25,846 nucleotides of DNA from Emiliania huxleyi CCMP1516 (GCF_000372725.1 NW_005197264.1:1-25846); one strand, 5' to 3'. Shown: positions 8,276-16,746, numbered from the stretch's first letter. Translations and numbers: made by a program. Notes: generated by a model not told the origin, from the sequence alone.

Positions 8276-8914
8276 TCTCCATCTCTGTGGGCGCATACAA
8301 GAAGGGGAGAAGGAAGAGGAGAGACGCCGGTGAGGACGAAGCAGAAACTAGCGCAGACGAGATCAGGGCAGACCCGGGGACTGGGGAGCCGGAGCAGACG
8401 GCATCGGCCGCCGAGGGAACGTTGGGAAGAGGCACGAGGAGGGCGGCGACCTCTCGACCGACTATGGAGGACCCGTCGCCAGACGACGCAGGGCAGAAGA
8501 CGGTGAGGCGGAGCAGACGCGCAGGGCGAGACGAGGGAGGGAGCAGGACTTTGCGGAGATCAGCAGGAGGGGATGTACGAAGAGATTAGGAGCAGCAGGG
8601 ACCCGAGGGACCATGTGGAAGACGGCTAGTGCTAGTCCCCCATCGGGAGGACGACCCCGGCTAGTCGCCGACCACACCCACAAAGAACCCTGCACAAAGA
8701 TCGCAAGGGCGGGGACCTGTTCCTTTTTACCCATCTCACAGTAGAGAGGTGTCCGTTTTCATTTATTTATGTGGGCGCATGTTGAAACACACGTGCTTCG
8801 ACGTGCACGCATGGGCCTTGCGGGGCATGGCTCGCGCGAGCTTGTGTGCTCTGTGCGTATTCAACGAGAAAGTGTAAAGAGATCTGACACCACGTGCACG
8901 TGACAGAGACCCGT
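8276..8914 (+). other. non-coding spacer, purine-rich then AT-richer
   Basis: About 8290-8600 is strongly purine-rich on the plus strand. A 100-codon open frame there lacks an ATG start and looks like low-complexity charged sequence. From 8750 it becomes AT-richer and holds CACGTGCACGTG (8891-8902), a 12-bp palindrome. I see no supportable gene. Confidence 0.5.
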
Positions 8915-8970
8915 GTCCTCGCGCTGGGAGAAGCGATACCCGCCCGCCGCCGCACCCGCGCCTAAGCCCA

Positions 8971-10125
8971 CTAGTCCAAGACTGCGATAGAAGCGCGTCG
9001 CGCCGTCCCCATCGGCACCACCGCCTCCCACGCATTCGTACCAGGGTCGTACCGCTCGACCGAGCTGAGGGCGTTGTAGCCGGCATCCTGTCCGCCCACC
9101 GCATACAGCCTGCCGTCGAGCACCGCAACGGCGTGTTCCTGCCGCGCCGTCCCCATCGGCGCCACCGCCTCCCACGCATCCAGCGCCGGGTCGTACCGCT
9201 CCACCGAGCTGACGATGTCGTCGTCGTCGTTGTAGCAGCCTCCCACAGCGTACAGCTTGCCGTCGAGCACCGCCATGTCGTGAGTCTGCCGAGCCTCTGC
9301 CAGCGGCGCCACCGCCTCCCACGCATTCGTCGCGGGATCGTACCGCTCCACCGAGCTGAGGATGCCGTCGTCTTCGTTGCCGCCTCCCACAGCGTACAGC
9401 TTGCCGTCGAGCACCGCCACGGCGAGCTCGTCCCGCGCCTCCGCCATCGGCGCCACCGCCTCCCACGCGCCCACTGCCGGATCGTACCGCTCGACTGAGC
9501 TGAGGAAGTGGTCGTCGTCGTTGAAGCCGCCCACAGCGTACAGCTTGCCGTCCAGCACCGCCACGGCGTGATCATACCGCGCCGTGGCTGTCGGCGCCAC
9601 CGCCTCCCATGCGTTCGTAGCCAAGTCGTACCGCTCCACCAGGTTGAGAGTTGCGCCACCCTCCCTGCCTCCCGCCGCGTACAGCTTGCCATCAAACACC
9701 GCCGTGCCGACATACCTTCGTGTCGACGGCATCGGCGCCACAGCCTCCTCCCACTCGTTCGTTGACGGGTCGTACCGCTCCAGCGAGCTGAGGATATTGT
9801 TGTTTTCATCGCGGCCGCCAAACACGAGCAAGCGCTGCCTCTTGCGCTTCTTCAGCGTCTCCTTCCAGCCGCGGCGCCACGCGCGACACGTCCCCTTGGC
9901 GGCGTGCTCCTTGATCGGCAGCTGGGCGAGGATGTGCGGGGCGAGGTCCGGCGAGAGGAGGACCTCGGAGAGGACCCACTCGGGCTGCTCCACGAGCCGT
10001 GCGGCGTGCTCCTCCGCCACGCGCAGCGCGGCGGCGCTCCAGAGAGGCGCCTGCTCGTCGATGAAGGCGACGAGCTGCTCTGGCGAGAGGCCCGCGAGGC
10101 GGGCGCCGATGCGGTGGGAGGCCAT
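8971..10125 (-). CDS. F-box-like kelch-repeat protein, copy 2
   Basis: This is a 384-residue protein starting at ATG 10125, the same length as copy 1. It has an F-box-like region at residues about 50-90, identical to copy 1, then six kelch blades (LYAVGG, SSVERYDP, WEAVAP motifs). Loops in blades 3-5 are acidic (GGFNDDDHF, GGNEDDGI, GGCYNDDDDI), whereas copy 1 has mostly Gly-rich loops at the same places. Kelch propellers bind partners through such loops, so the two paralogs probably recognise different substrates; that is inference. The spacer from 10203 upstream carries its 5' flank. Confidence 0.85.
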   Translation of the reverse strand: MASHRIGARLAGLSPEQLVAFIDEQAPLWSAAALRVAEEHAARLVEQPEWVLSEVLLSPDLAPHILAQLPIKEHAAKGTCRAWRRGWKETLKKRKRQRLLVFGGRDENNNILSSLERYDPSTNEWEEAVAPMPSTRRYVGTAVFDGKLYAAGGREGGATLNLVERYDLATNAWEAVAPTATARYDHAVAVLDGKLYAVGGFNDDDHFLSSVERYDPAVGAWEAVAPMAEARDELAVAVLDGKLYAVGGGNEDDGILSSVERYDPATNAWEAVAPLAEARQTHDMAVLDGKLYAVGGCYNDDDDIVSSVERYDPALDAWEAVAPMGTARQEHAVAVLDGRLYAVGGQDAGYNALSSVERYDPGTNAWEAVVPMGTARRASIAVLD

Positions 10126-10185
10126 CGGCGCGGGCGGTCACTTTACAACGGTCCCGAGCAAAGGCCAAAGGCTTGGATTTCGCTT

Positions 10186-10202
10186 GCAAGGGTGTGCGGT
10201 AC
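10186..10202 (-). promoter_or_regulatory. conserved 17-bp upstream element, kelch copy 2
   Basis: This is an exact match to the element at 7463-7479, here 61 bases upstream of the ATG instead of 42. The intervening sequence differs, including a short extra segment. Confidence 0.4.
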
Positions 10203-10645
10203 GGGCGCTTTTCACCTTCGATACATACATTCGCTCGTATACTGTGTCGTCACCCGCGTATTCAAAGTGCAAGAATTTTAGCGGTCGTGTGAACGGTTTT
10301 TGCTCGCCTTCCCTGGGACCCCGTGTTGCGTGACTCTGTGCGATTTCGGGCCCGGGGTTGTGCGTTTGTGTTCGTGTGGCTGGTCGTGACACGATCGTCG
10401 TGCGTCGGCAATGGCAACGCGCGACCCGTCAGATTCGGATGCGCTACGACCGCGCCGCCCGCGACGACCGCACCGCCCGCGACGACCGCCGAGGCGGAGG
10501 TCACCGCCGTTGAAGTCTCCGAACCCAGCGTGACGCCGCCCGCCACAGCGCCGCCCGATGAAGTCAGGAATGCTCTCCCCGCCCCGGACGCATCTGACGA
10601 TGCGCTCGTCGGCGTCCGAGACTGCTCGTTCTCAGCGCAGCGCTC
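10203..10645. other. spacer upstream of kelch copy 2, no gene supported
   Basis: It is less GC-rich near 10220-10310. It contains a short direct repeat, CCGCCCGCGACGACCGCA followed by a near copy, at about 10454-10490. Open frames here are short or lack ATG starts. Confidence 0.5.
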
Positions 10646-11077
10646 TTAGCGAGGATCATGCCAGGTGCTCTGTCGGCGCATGCCCTCGAGAATGAGAGCC
10701 GCAATCTCATCGATTTGCGACACATAGCTGCTCGATGTCTCACCAGGGCGCGACCTTTCGCTGTCCCTGGGGCCATCGGGTAGACGCAGCCGCTCAATTT
10801 TCTCATCATCGTACTCCTCGCCATCGAACATGTGCGTCATGTAGACGGGGACGCATCCTGTCGAACGGATCTCGGGGGGGAGACCCTTTTCTCCGAGTGG
10901 CGTTTTCGACTTCGCGATGGCATCCTTAACACACTTGGGTGCCTTGGCTTTGCGCATGGTAAATTCGGTCGCACGGAACGATAACTCATCTCTCGGGACG
11001 CTAGACACTCGCCCTAGGGCTCTGGTCTGGCTCATTGACCCGATATCATCATGCCAACCCGGGGGAACACTAGACAT
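10646..11077 (-). CDS. orphan ORF of unknown origin, atypical codon use
   Basis: This 143-codon frame runs from an ATG at 11077 to a TAA. I do not recognise the protein. It is charged and mixed in composition (for example RKAKAPKCVKDAIAKSKT and FDGEEYDDEKIERLRLPDG), unlike the Ala/Arg-rich translations that arise by chance in GC-rich DNA. Third positions are only moderately GC, far below neighbouring host genes and closer to the transposon-encoded frames. It may be a remnant of a mobile element or a recently acquired gene. No promoter or domain evidence is available. Confidence 0.35.
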   Translation of the reverse strand: MSSVPPGWHDDIGSMSQTRALGRVSSVPRDELSFRATEFTMRKAKAPKCVKDAIAKSKTPLGEKGLPPEIRSTGCVPVYMTHMFDGEEYDDEKIERLRLPDGPRDSERSRPGETSSSYVSQIDEIAALILEGMRRQSTWHDPR

Positions 11078-11365
11078 CTCCCCCGGGGGGTCCGCGCTAC
11101 AGGGGGGGAAGGCGCGCGCCCGCGCGCTTCGCCGGGTCCTGCCTCATCTCCCCCGGCCCCGCCTCTCGGGACCAATGCAGGGCTCCCAGGGCGCGGCCCC
11201 TTCGCCCTCGGCGGCTCAGCGGCCGAACCTGTGGGCGAGTGCGGGGACGGCGTTGTAACGGATGCCGCTGCCGTCCGCCTTGAGGAGGATGTCGTCAATG
11301 GCCGCTCCGACGACGAGCGAGAAGAGGCGCTTGAACATGAGCGCGCCCAGCTTGCCGCGCGACGA

Positions 11366-11865
11366 GGGCTTCATTGGGGCAAACGTAGATTTCCTGCCCA
11401 GCGTAAGGATATTTCTTTCATTTATTTCGTCTTTATTTCGTGCCCCACCACGGCAAATTTGCGAGAAATTTCTTCGCCCTCAAGTTTCGCCCCTTTCCGT
11501 TTCGCCCATGTTGGACACCCATGTTGGACCAGGCACCGTGCGGGCCTGGGCGGAGGCGGCGCAGATCATCTTCGCGTTCACGCCCAACTCAGCCGCGGCG
11601 GAGCGTGTGTTCTCCATGCTCAAGTCAATGTTCGGCGACCAACAAATGGAGACCTTGGCAGATATCATCCAGACGGCCTTAATGCTCCGCATCAACGAGC
11701 GCCGCGTGGGCTGAGTGAGCACAGTATGATTGGGAACAGTACTCGTATATGAATAGTAGGATCTTGTCACAGGTATGGTAAATTTCCGGAAATTTCTCCT
11801 TCCGAACAAGCCTGTCATATTTCTCAAAATATTTCGGGAAATCTACGTTTGCCCCAAGGGCTTCA
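11366..11865 (+). mobile_element. small hAT element with perfect TIRs and 8-bp TSD
   Basis: Terminal inverted repeats of 21 bp (TTGGGGCAAACGTAGATT...) lie at 11374-11394 and 11837-11857 with no mismatch. They are flanked by exact 8-bp direct repeats GGGCTTCA at 11366-11373 and 11858-11865, the target duplication length of the hAT superfamily. The body is 484 bp and encodes only the last part of a hAT transposase, so the element is a non-autonomous deletion derivative. The interior is AT-rich at both ends (TTTCATTTATTTCG, GGAAATTTCTCC). Confidence 0.92.
11508..11714 (+). CDS. hAT transposase C-terminal dimerisation fragment
   Basis: The frame from about 11508 to TGA at 11712-11714 encodes FTPNSAAAERVFSMLKSMFG followed by ADIIQTALMLRINER. 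This is the classic hAT C-terminal dimerisation motif (P-S-A-A-E-R-V-F-S, then a Leu-rich helix with R-x-N). The catalytic N-terminal parts (BED finger, DDE residues) are absent. The fragment lies wholly within the element and opposite in strand to the gene it interrupts. It cannot be a working transposase, though it could in principle still bind a partner through the dimer domain. Confidence 0.75.
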   Translation: MLDTHVGPGTVRAWAEAAQIIFAFTPNSAAAERVFSMLKSMFGDQQMETLADIIQTALMLRINERRVG

Positions 11866-12236
11866 GCCCTTCGACCCGCAGGGAGGGCATGCGCGGCAGT
11901 GGCACGTCCTCGTTCGCAAACCGCCACTTTTCGACCGTTGTGTAGCCGAACTGCGTGAGGACGTTCATCACCTTGCCCGCGCATCGCGAGAGGAGCACCA
12001 TGAACTTGTTGGTCGAGAGGGGCCCCTCCTGGAAGAGCTCCTTCATGCCGCCCTGGCGGGAAAGCATCTCGATCGCCCAGATCCCATCGAGGACGGTAAT
12101 GTTGATCGGCTTGTGCGGGACGGAGGCGACAAACTCCTCAAGGCGCGCTGCCGGAGTTCGCCACCATCCGAGACCTGGGCGTCTTCGCATGGCGGCCGCA
12201 GATTTAAACAAAACAACTCTCTCTTCACAGTAGACT

Positions 12237-12298
12237 AGGTAGGTAGAAAGGTGAAGAAAAGCCACGCTCGGACTCGACAGGTGCAAAAAAAACGCGAC
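12237..12298 (-). repeat. dispersed ~60-bp element, copy C
   Basis: On the minus strand it reads AGTCCGAGCGTGGCT, then TTTCTTCACCTTTCTACCTACCTAG. It matches copy B almost base for base. It ends 47 bases before the ATG at 12190 of the minus-strand gene. Confidence 0.7.
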
Positions 12299-12331
12299 GG
12301 CTGCCGGGTATTTGACAGACCGGCCACATCG

Positions 12332-14490
12332 ATGGCGGATCGTCCCGTCCCCTTCATCCAGGTCGACCCAAAGACGAACAAGCTGGTCGTCGACCCCAAG
12401 GGCAAGCAGGTCCTCGAGTCGATCCGCGGCAGCGTCGGCGTCTGCTCCGTGGCGGGCGTCTACCGCACCGGCAAGAGCTACATCCTCAATCAGCTGGCCG
12501 GCCGCGACTCGGGCTTCGGCGTCGGCTCCTCGGTGCAGGCGTGCACCAAGGGCATCTGGCTGTGGGGCGCGCCCATCGAGCGGCGCGGCTCCTCGGCCGC
12601 GGCCGCCGGCGCGCCCGACTATGTGCTGCTGCTCGACACCGAGGGGCTGCAGTCGCTCTGCCAGACAGAGGGGCACGACGCCAAGATCTTCTGCCTGGCG
12701 ATCCTGCTCTCCTCCTTCTTCCTCTACAACTCGGAGAAGGCCATCAACTCGGCCGCCATCGACCAGCTCTCCCTCGTCGCGCAGCTCACCAAGAAGATCC
12801 GCGTGCACGCGGCCGGCAACGGCGGCGGCGGCTCGGACGCGGCGGAGCTGGCCGAGGTGATGCCGTCCTTCCTGTGGCTGCTGCGCGACTTCCAGCTCGA
12901 GCTCGAGGACGAGCAGGGGCGCCCCATCTCCCCTGACGCCTACCTCGAGCAGTCGCTCCGCGCGCAGCCCGGCAGCTCCGCCGCCGTCCAGGAGCAAAAC
13001 GGCACGCGGGCGGCGATCCGCGACCTCTTCCCGCGCCGCTCGTGCGTCACGCTGCGGCACCCGACGCTGGGGACCAAGCTGCCCGACTCTGCGCTCAAGC
13101 AGCTGCCCGCCATCGACAAGCTCCACCCCGCCTTTCGCGACGGCGTCATCGACCTCAAGCAGCGCGTCTTTGGCGAGATCCGCGCTAAGGCGGTCGGCGG
13201 CGCGGCGGCGACGGGGCCGATGCTGCTCGGGCTGGCGGAGGCGTTCGTGCGCGCGGTCAACGAGGGCGCGGTGCCCACCATCTCGACCGCGTGGCAGGCC
13301 GTGCTCACCATCGAGTGCCAAAAGGCGCTCGACCAGGCCGCCGCAATCTTCCGCGCCAAGCTGAGCGGCGCGGCCGAGGCGGAGCCGGTGGCGGGCGAGG
13401 CGGAGTGGGCGGCGGCGGTGGCGGCGGCGCGCGACGAGGCGCTCAAGCGGTTCCAGAGCGTCTCGGTCGGCGAGGGCCGCGCCGCCTTCGAGGAGAAGCT
13501 CGAGGCGGCCATGCGGGACGAGCAGGCGCGGGCCGAGCAGGTTCGGGCGGCCAAGTCGGAGGCGGTGTGCGCCAGGGTCGCGGCGTCGCTCGGCGCGCGG
13601 CTCGAGGCGGGCGCGCGGAGCGGCGCACCGTCGGAGCTCGCCCCGCTGCTCGAGCAGACCCTCTCCGACTACCTCGCCCAGTCGCACGGGCCCGCGCAGC
13701 AGGCGGGCCTCCCCGCGGTAGCAGTGGGCAGCTCCCCTCAGCTGGCAGCTCTCCTCAGCTGTGGTGTAGCTCCTCAGCTGTGGTGTAGCTCTCCTCAGCT
13801 GTGGTGCAGCTCTCCTCAGCTGTGGTGCAGCTCTCCTCAGCTGTGGTGCAGCTCTCCTCAGCTGTGGTGTAGCTCTCCTCAGCTGTGGTGTAGCTCTCCT
13901 CAGCTGTGGTGTAGCTCTCCTCAGCTGTGGTGCAGCTCTCCTCAGCTGTGGTGCAGCTCTCCTCAGCTGTGGTGCAGCTCTCCTCAGCTGTGGTGTAGCT
14001 CTCCTCAGCTGTGGTGTAGCTCTCCTCAGCTGTGGTGTAGCTCTCCTCAGCTGTGGTGTAGCTCCTCAGCTGTGGTGTAGCGGGCCTCTCCTGCGGCTCA
14101 TCGCGTCTGTGACACGTCCATGACACAGCTCCTTGGCATGACACATCCATGACACCTCCTTGGCATGCCCCACAGGCTGGCCTCAAGCAGCTCGTGGCGT
14201 CGGCGCGCGGCGCTGTCGAGGCGACGCTCTCTAGATGCCGGACACACATTCGCCGGTCTCCCCGACTCGCGCTGGCGAGGACACGGACTCGGCTGCCTCC
14301 CATCGGAGTAGGAGCCCTCGTAGTCGCTACGCCGCACGCTCCCGACTGCACACCCTCCGCTCCTTCGCTGCACCCCCTGGGCTAGGCGACCCTCGAGCGA
14401 GCGCGCCGTGATGCGGAGGAGAGGGCGAAGGAGGATTTGCGGCGGGCGAGCGCGGAGCACGCGATGGCGCTGCAGGCGGCCAAGGCCGAG

Positions 14491-14522
<32 letters not shown>

Positions 14523-15195
14523 GGAGAGGCGCGCCAAGGCGGCCGAGGCGAGCCTTGCGGCGACGCAGGCGGAGCTGTCCTCGGCGAGGGCGGATGCGTC
14601 GGGCGAGGTTGCTGGGCTCAGGGAGAAGCTCAGCGCGGCCGAGGCGAAGCTCAAGGAGGCGGCGGCGAGCCTGGCGGCCGAGAGGGAGGCGAGCGCCGCG
14701 GCGGGCCGGGAGCGGGGCCAGGCGCAGGGCGAGCTGCGCGCGAGCCGTTCGGCGCTCGAGAATGCAAAGGAAGACTTGGCGCGCGAGAAGAAGATGAAGG
14801 AGGTGGAGACGAAGCGGCTGGCGGACAAGGTGGAGGATCTCAAGGAGCGGCTCGCGGCGGCGGAGGCGGTCAACGCCGCCGCCCCGCCCCCGCAGCCAGA
14901 CGACGACGAGGCGACCGCGCCCGGCAAGCGGCACCGGTCCGGCTCCGCGGTCCGCACTCCCTCCCTCGACCCGGTGGCCGAGGCGCCCGAGGCGGCCGAG
15001 GCGGCCGAGGCGGCTGACCCTGCGCTCGCCTCGTCGAGCGGGACGAACCGCCGCTCGTCCGTCATCCCACCCTCCCAGCTCGCGGTGCCGGTGCTCCAGT
15101 CCAAGCTGCGCCAAAAGCTCGGCTCGGGCGCAAAGCTCCCAAAGAAGAAGCAGGAGCTGATCAACCTCGCCATGCAGCATGGCATCTCCGGCTGA
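12332..15195 (+). CDS. guanylate-binding-protein-like large GTPase, three exons
   Basis: It starts at ATG 12332 (MADRPVPFIQVD). Proposed exons are 12332-13702, 14176-14220 and 14386-15195, about 741 residues. The GTPase domain has the GBP/atlastin set: P-loop GVYRTGKS (42-49), switch CTKGIWLW (71-78), DTEG (102-105) and the GBP-type RD in LLRDFQLEL (183-191). A helical domain follows to about residue 457. Exon 3 adds a long Ala/Glu coiled coil, an acidic linker, and a C-terminal segment (LAVPVLQSKLRQKLGSGAK, then KKKQELINLAMQHG) that resembles a SAP helix-loop-helix. GBPs are dynamin-superfamily GTPases that self-assemble on membranes or pathogens; plant and algal members act in stress or immune responses. 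Splicing is inferred from continuity of the helix. Exon 1 could instead read through the minisatellite to a stop at 14080. Confidence 0.75.
13703..14175 (+). other. proposed GC-AG intron 1 of the GBP-like gene
   Basis: The boundaries are CAG|GCGGGCC and CCCACAG|GCTGGCC, phase 0. The 12-base stretches spanning donor and acceptor (CAGGCGGGCCTC and CAGGCTGGCCTC) match at 11 of 12 positions. The intron contains the 21-bp minisatellite and a duplicated CTCCTTGGCATG motif. Confidence 0.5.
13755..14080 (+). repeat. 21-bp minisatellite, 16 copies, with higher-order pattern
   Basis: The unit is CAGCTGTGGTG(T/C)AGCTCTCCT. Sixteen copies of CAGCTGTGGTG were counted. The variable base runs T, T, CCC, TTT, CCC, TTT, T, T, giving a 126-bp higher-order repeat of six units. 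The first and fifteenth units are shortened to 19 bp. It lies inside the proposed intron 1. Confidence 0.92.
14221..14385 (+). other. proposed GC-AG intron 2 of the GBP-like gene
   Basis: The boundaries are GAG|GCGACG and a C/T-rich tract ending GGGCTAG|GCGACC, phase 0, 165 nt. The flanking 12-mers GAGGCGACGCTC and TAGGCGACCCTC match at 10 of 12 positions. The intron start encodes a partial copy of the next exon's first codons. Confidence 0.5.
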
Positions 15196-15968
15196 GCCGA
15201 GGCGTCGAGGGGGCGACACAGCGAAGCGGCGCGCGCGCATTGCCACTGGTGACGTGTTGTCAGGGTGGATGCGCGGTGCGAACCTGCGGGCGGGGGGAGG
15301 AAGTCCGAGAAGCGAGAGGCCGAGAGCGGCGGAGTCCAGAGGCGGGAGACGCGGGGCAAAGGATGTTGCAGAAACTCTGGGGGTCGGCTGTGTGTGCCAG
15401 ACGACGGCTATTTTGTCCGGGGCGCTGGGGGGGTCCCTGAGACCCTGGGTGCGCGGCCGGGGGCCGGGGGGCGGCGCCGCGGGGCCGTGACAGCCCTGTG
15501 GTCGCGCGGGCGGCTGTGACCTCATCCTCTTGTGACTCAACTTGTGTGCGCAGTGCGCGGACAGTGGAGAGGTTTGGACTGTTTCTTGAGGTAATTTGGC
15601 AAGGTAAAGGACGGGACGCCAAACACGCACACGCACACCCACCCAGGCGTGTGTTCATCGTCCCACTGGCACTTGGCACGACCACGAGAAGCTTGATGCG
15701 CGCTGCATCCTGCACCAACGCGTTGAGCGCGACCGAGTGACGCCTGTGCACGACTCTCTCTCCGTGCGCCGCACGCTAGAGCGCCGAATCACCTACCTCT
15801 GCGCAATCTCCGTGGCGACAGTCACGCGCACACTGCACCCACACCCCCTGCCCTTTCACATGGTTCATGCTCCCGACCCCTCCTGGCGTCCAGCCGCTGC
15901 TACTAGCATTCGCTGCCGCTGCTCGAGTCCCGCCAAACGCCTCGCGAAGATGGCGCAAAGCGACTGGC
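15196..15968. other. intergenic region between convergent genes, no gene seen
   Basis: It contains a very G-rich patch at about 15420-15490 and CA/CAC-rich sequence near 15625-15650. Several chance open frames exist on both strands, but none has a recognisable protein or coherent composition. Confidence 0.5.
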
Positions 15969-16746
15969 CTACTTGCGCTCCGGCGCGACTGCGTTCTTGG
16001 CCGTCGCGACGACTCGGCCCTTGACGCCGAGGCTCAGCTGGAGCGCGCCGAGCGCCTCGGAGAGCTCCTCGCACCGCTCAGAGGCGCCGCCTCCCTCCTC
16101 ATCGACGTCGAGGAGGCACTCGCCTAAAGGGCGAGGAGCGAGGTAGCAGGTCGAGGCCGGGCGGCACGCGCGCGCCGGGGGCTGGGCGGGCGGAAACACC
16201 GAAGAGGGACATCTGCTGCTCGAGCAGCGCGAACGGACTCACCTCGCTGCCGCTGCCACGCACGTCCGCAATCCACTGCTCGGCGACCTTCCCGTAATCG
16301 GCGCCGAACTTGGCCGCAGCCGTGCGCACTCGCGCAGCTGCGCGATCCATCTTGCTCTGTCCGAATATGTCGAGCGGCCCCGCCTCGCCCTGCTTGAGCT
16401 GGGCCTCGAGCGACGAGAGCGCCTCGTCGAGCTCCTCGCAGTTGGCCGAGTCCTCAACCAGGCACTCGTCGAAGAGCGCCAACTGCTTGCCGAGCAGCTC
16501 CTCGCAGTCCACCTCGCCGGAGCGAGAGCTCATCGCCTCCATCACCCACTCTGCTGCTGCCTCGCCCTGCGTGCTGCCAAACTTGTTGGCCGCCGCAACG
16601 ACCCGCATCGCAGCCTCACGCACCATGAGCTCGGAGGCATCCGCGCTGAGGAGGACCCGGGCGGCGGGCGGCCGGAGCGCGGGCAGCGGCGCGGTGCCGA
16701 GCTGGACAATGAGAGCAAAGGGGGTTGAGAGGAAGGTGAGGGCCAT
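15969..16746 (-). CDS. duplicated Cys-module protein with signal peptide, CP12-like
   Basis: Exons are 16746-16200 and 16123-15969, giving 233 residues. The start MALTFLSTPFALIVQLG gives a hydrophobic leader suited to secretion or plastid import across an ER-derived membrane. Two copies of a module follow, at residues 45-119 and 136-216. Each has a helix with AAxKFGxxxGxxAxxW, then LLxxQxxLF(D/G)ECL, a short acidic loop, and CEEL.EAL..L...L. The spaced ECL...C pair followed by an acidic helix recalls the N-terminal Cys pair of CP12, a redox regulator of the Calvin cycle, but CP12's AWDxVEEL core is not exact, so this is a weak suggestion. The 76-nt intron (G|GTGTTT...CCTTTAG|GC) is supported because splicing completes the second module. 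Confidence 0.65.
16124..16199 (-). other. GT-AG intron in the duplicated Cys-module gene
   Basis: The donor is CTTCG|GTGTTTCC and the acceptor CGCCCTTTAG|GCGAG, 76 nt. Joining gives LFGECLLD, matching LFDECLVE in the first module. The acceptor is followed by GC, as in the other introns of the window. Confidence 0.7.

Larger units (their letters stand above)
8915..10202 (-). repeat. kelch gene duplication, copy 2
   Basis: This segment aligns with 6211-7479 over the coding region and short flanks on both sides. The stretch 9750-10038 is essentially identical at the nucleotide level to 7049-7337. Confidence 0.85.
11216..12190 (-). pseudogene. unrecognised gene interrupted by a hAT element
   Basis: Reading starts at ATG 12190 (MRRRPGLGWW). 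It runs to codon 111 at 11858, enters the hAT element and stops four codons later. Beyond the element the same frame resumes at 11365 and runs to TGA at 11218-11216 (it contains FKRLFSLVVGAAIDD and ends RFGR). Counting one target duplication, the uninterrupted gene would be 483 bases, or 160 residues. I do not recognise the family. The protein has an amphipathic central part (INITVLDGIWAIEMLSRQGG). As it stands the product is truncated to 115 residues. The gene is divergent from the GBP-like gene, with starts 141 bases apart, and dispersed element copy C lies just upstream. Confidence 0.6.

Noticed and set aside
8287..8589. Charged 100-codon plus-strand frame
   Set aside because: No ATG at its start, low-complexity purine-rich sequence, no recognisable protein.
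11374..11857. The hAT element acting as an intron (introner) in the minus-strand gene
   Set aside because: I tested splice positions using the target duplications: an AG exists in one copy, but the matching donor is CC and not GT or GC, so splicing would not restore the frame exactly.
11843..13687. 614-codon minus-strand frame across the GBP-like gene
   Set aside because: Only its last part, from ATG 12190, is a plausible gene; the rest is antisense to the GTPase exon.
13703..14080. Minisatellite as a genuine coding repeat tail of the GTPase
   Set aside because: Possible because the frame stays open, but continuation of the coiled-coil helix across 13702, 14176-14220 and 14386 favours splicing; kept only as an alternative.
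15969..16746. Firm assignment to CP12
   Set aside because: Cys spacing and the acidic helix are suggestive, but the AWDxVEEL core and the C-terminal Cys pair are not convincingly present.
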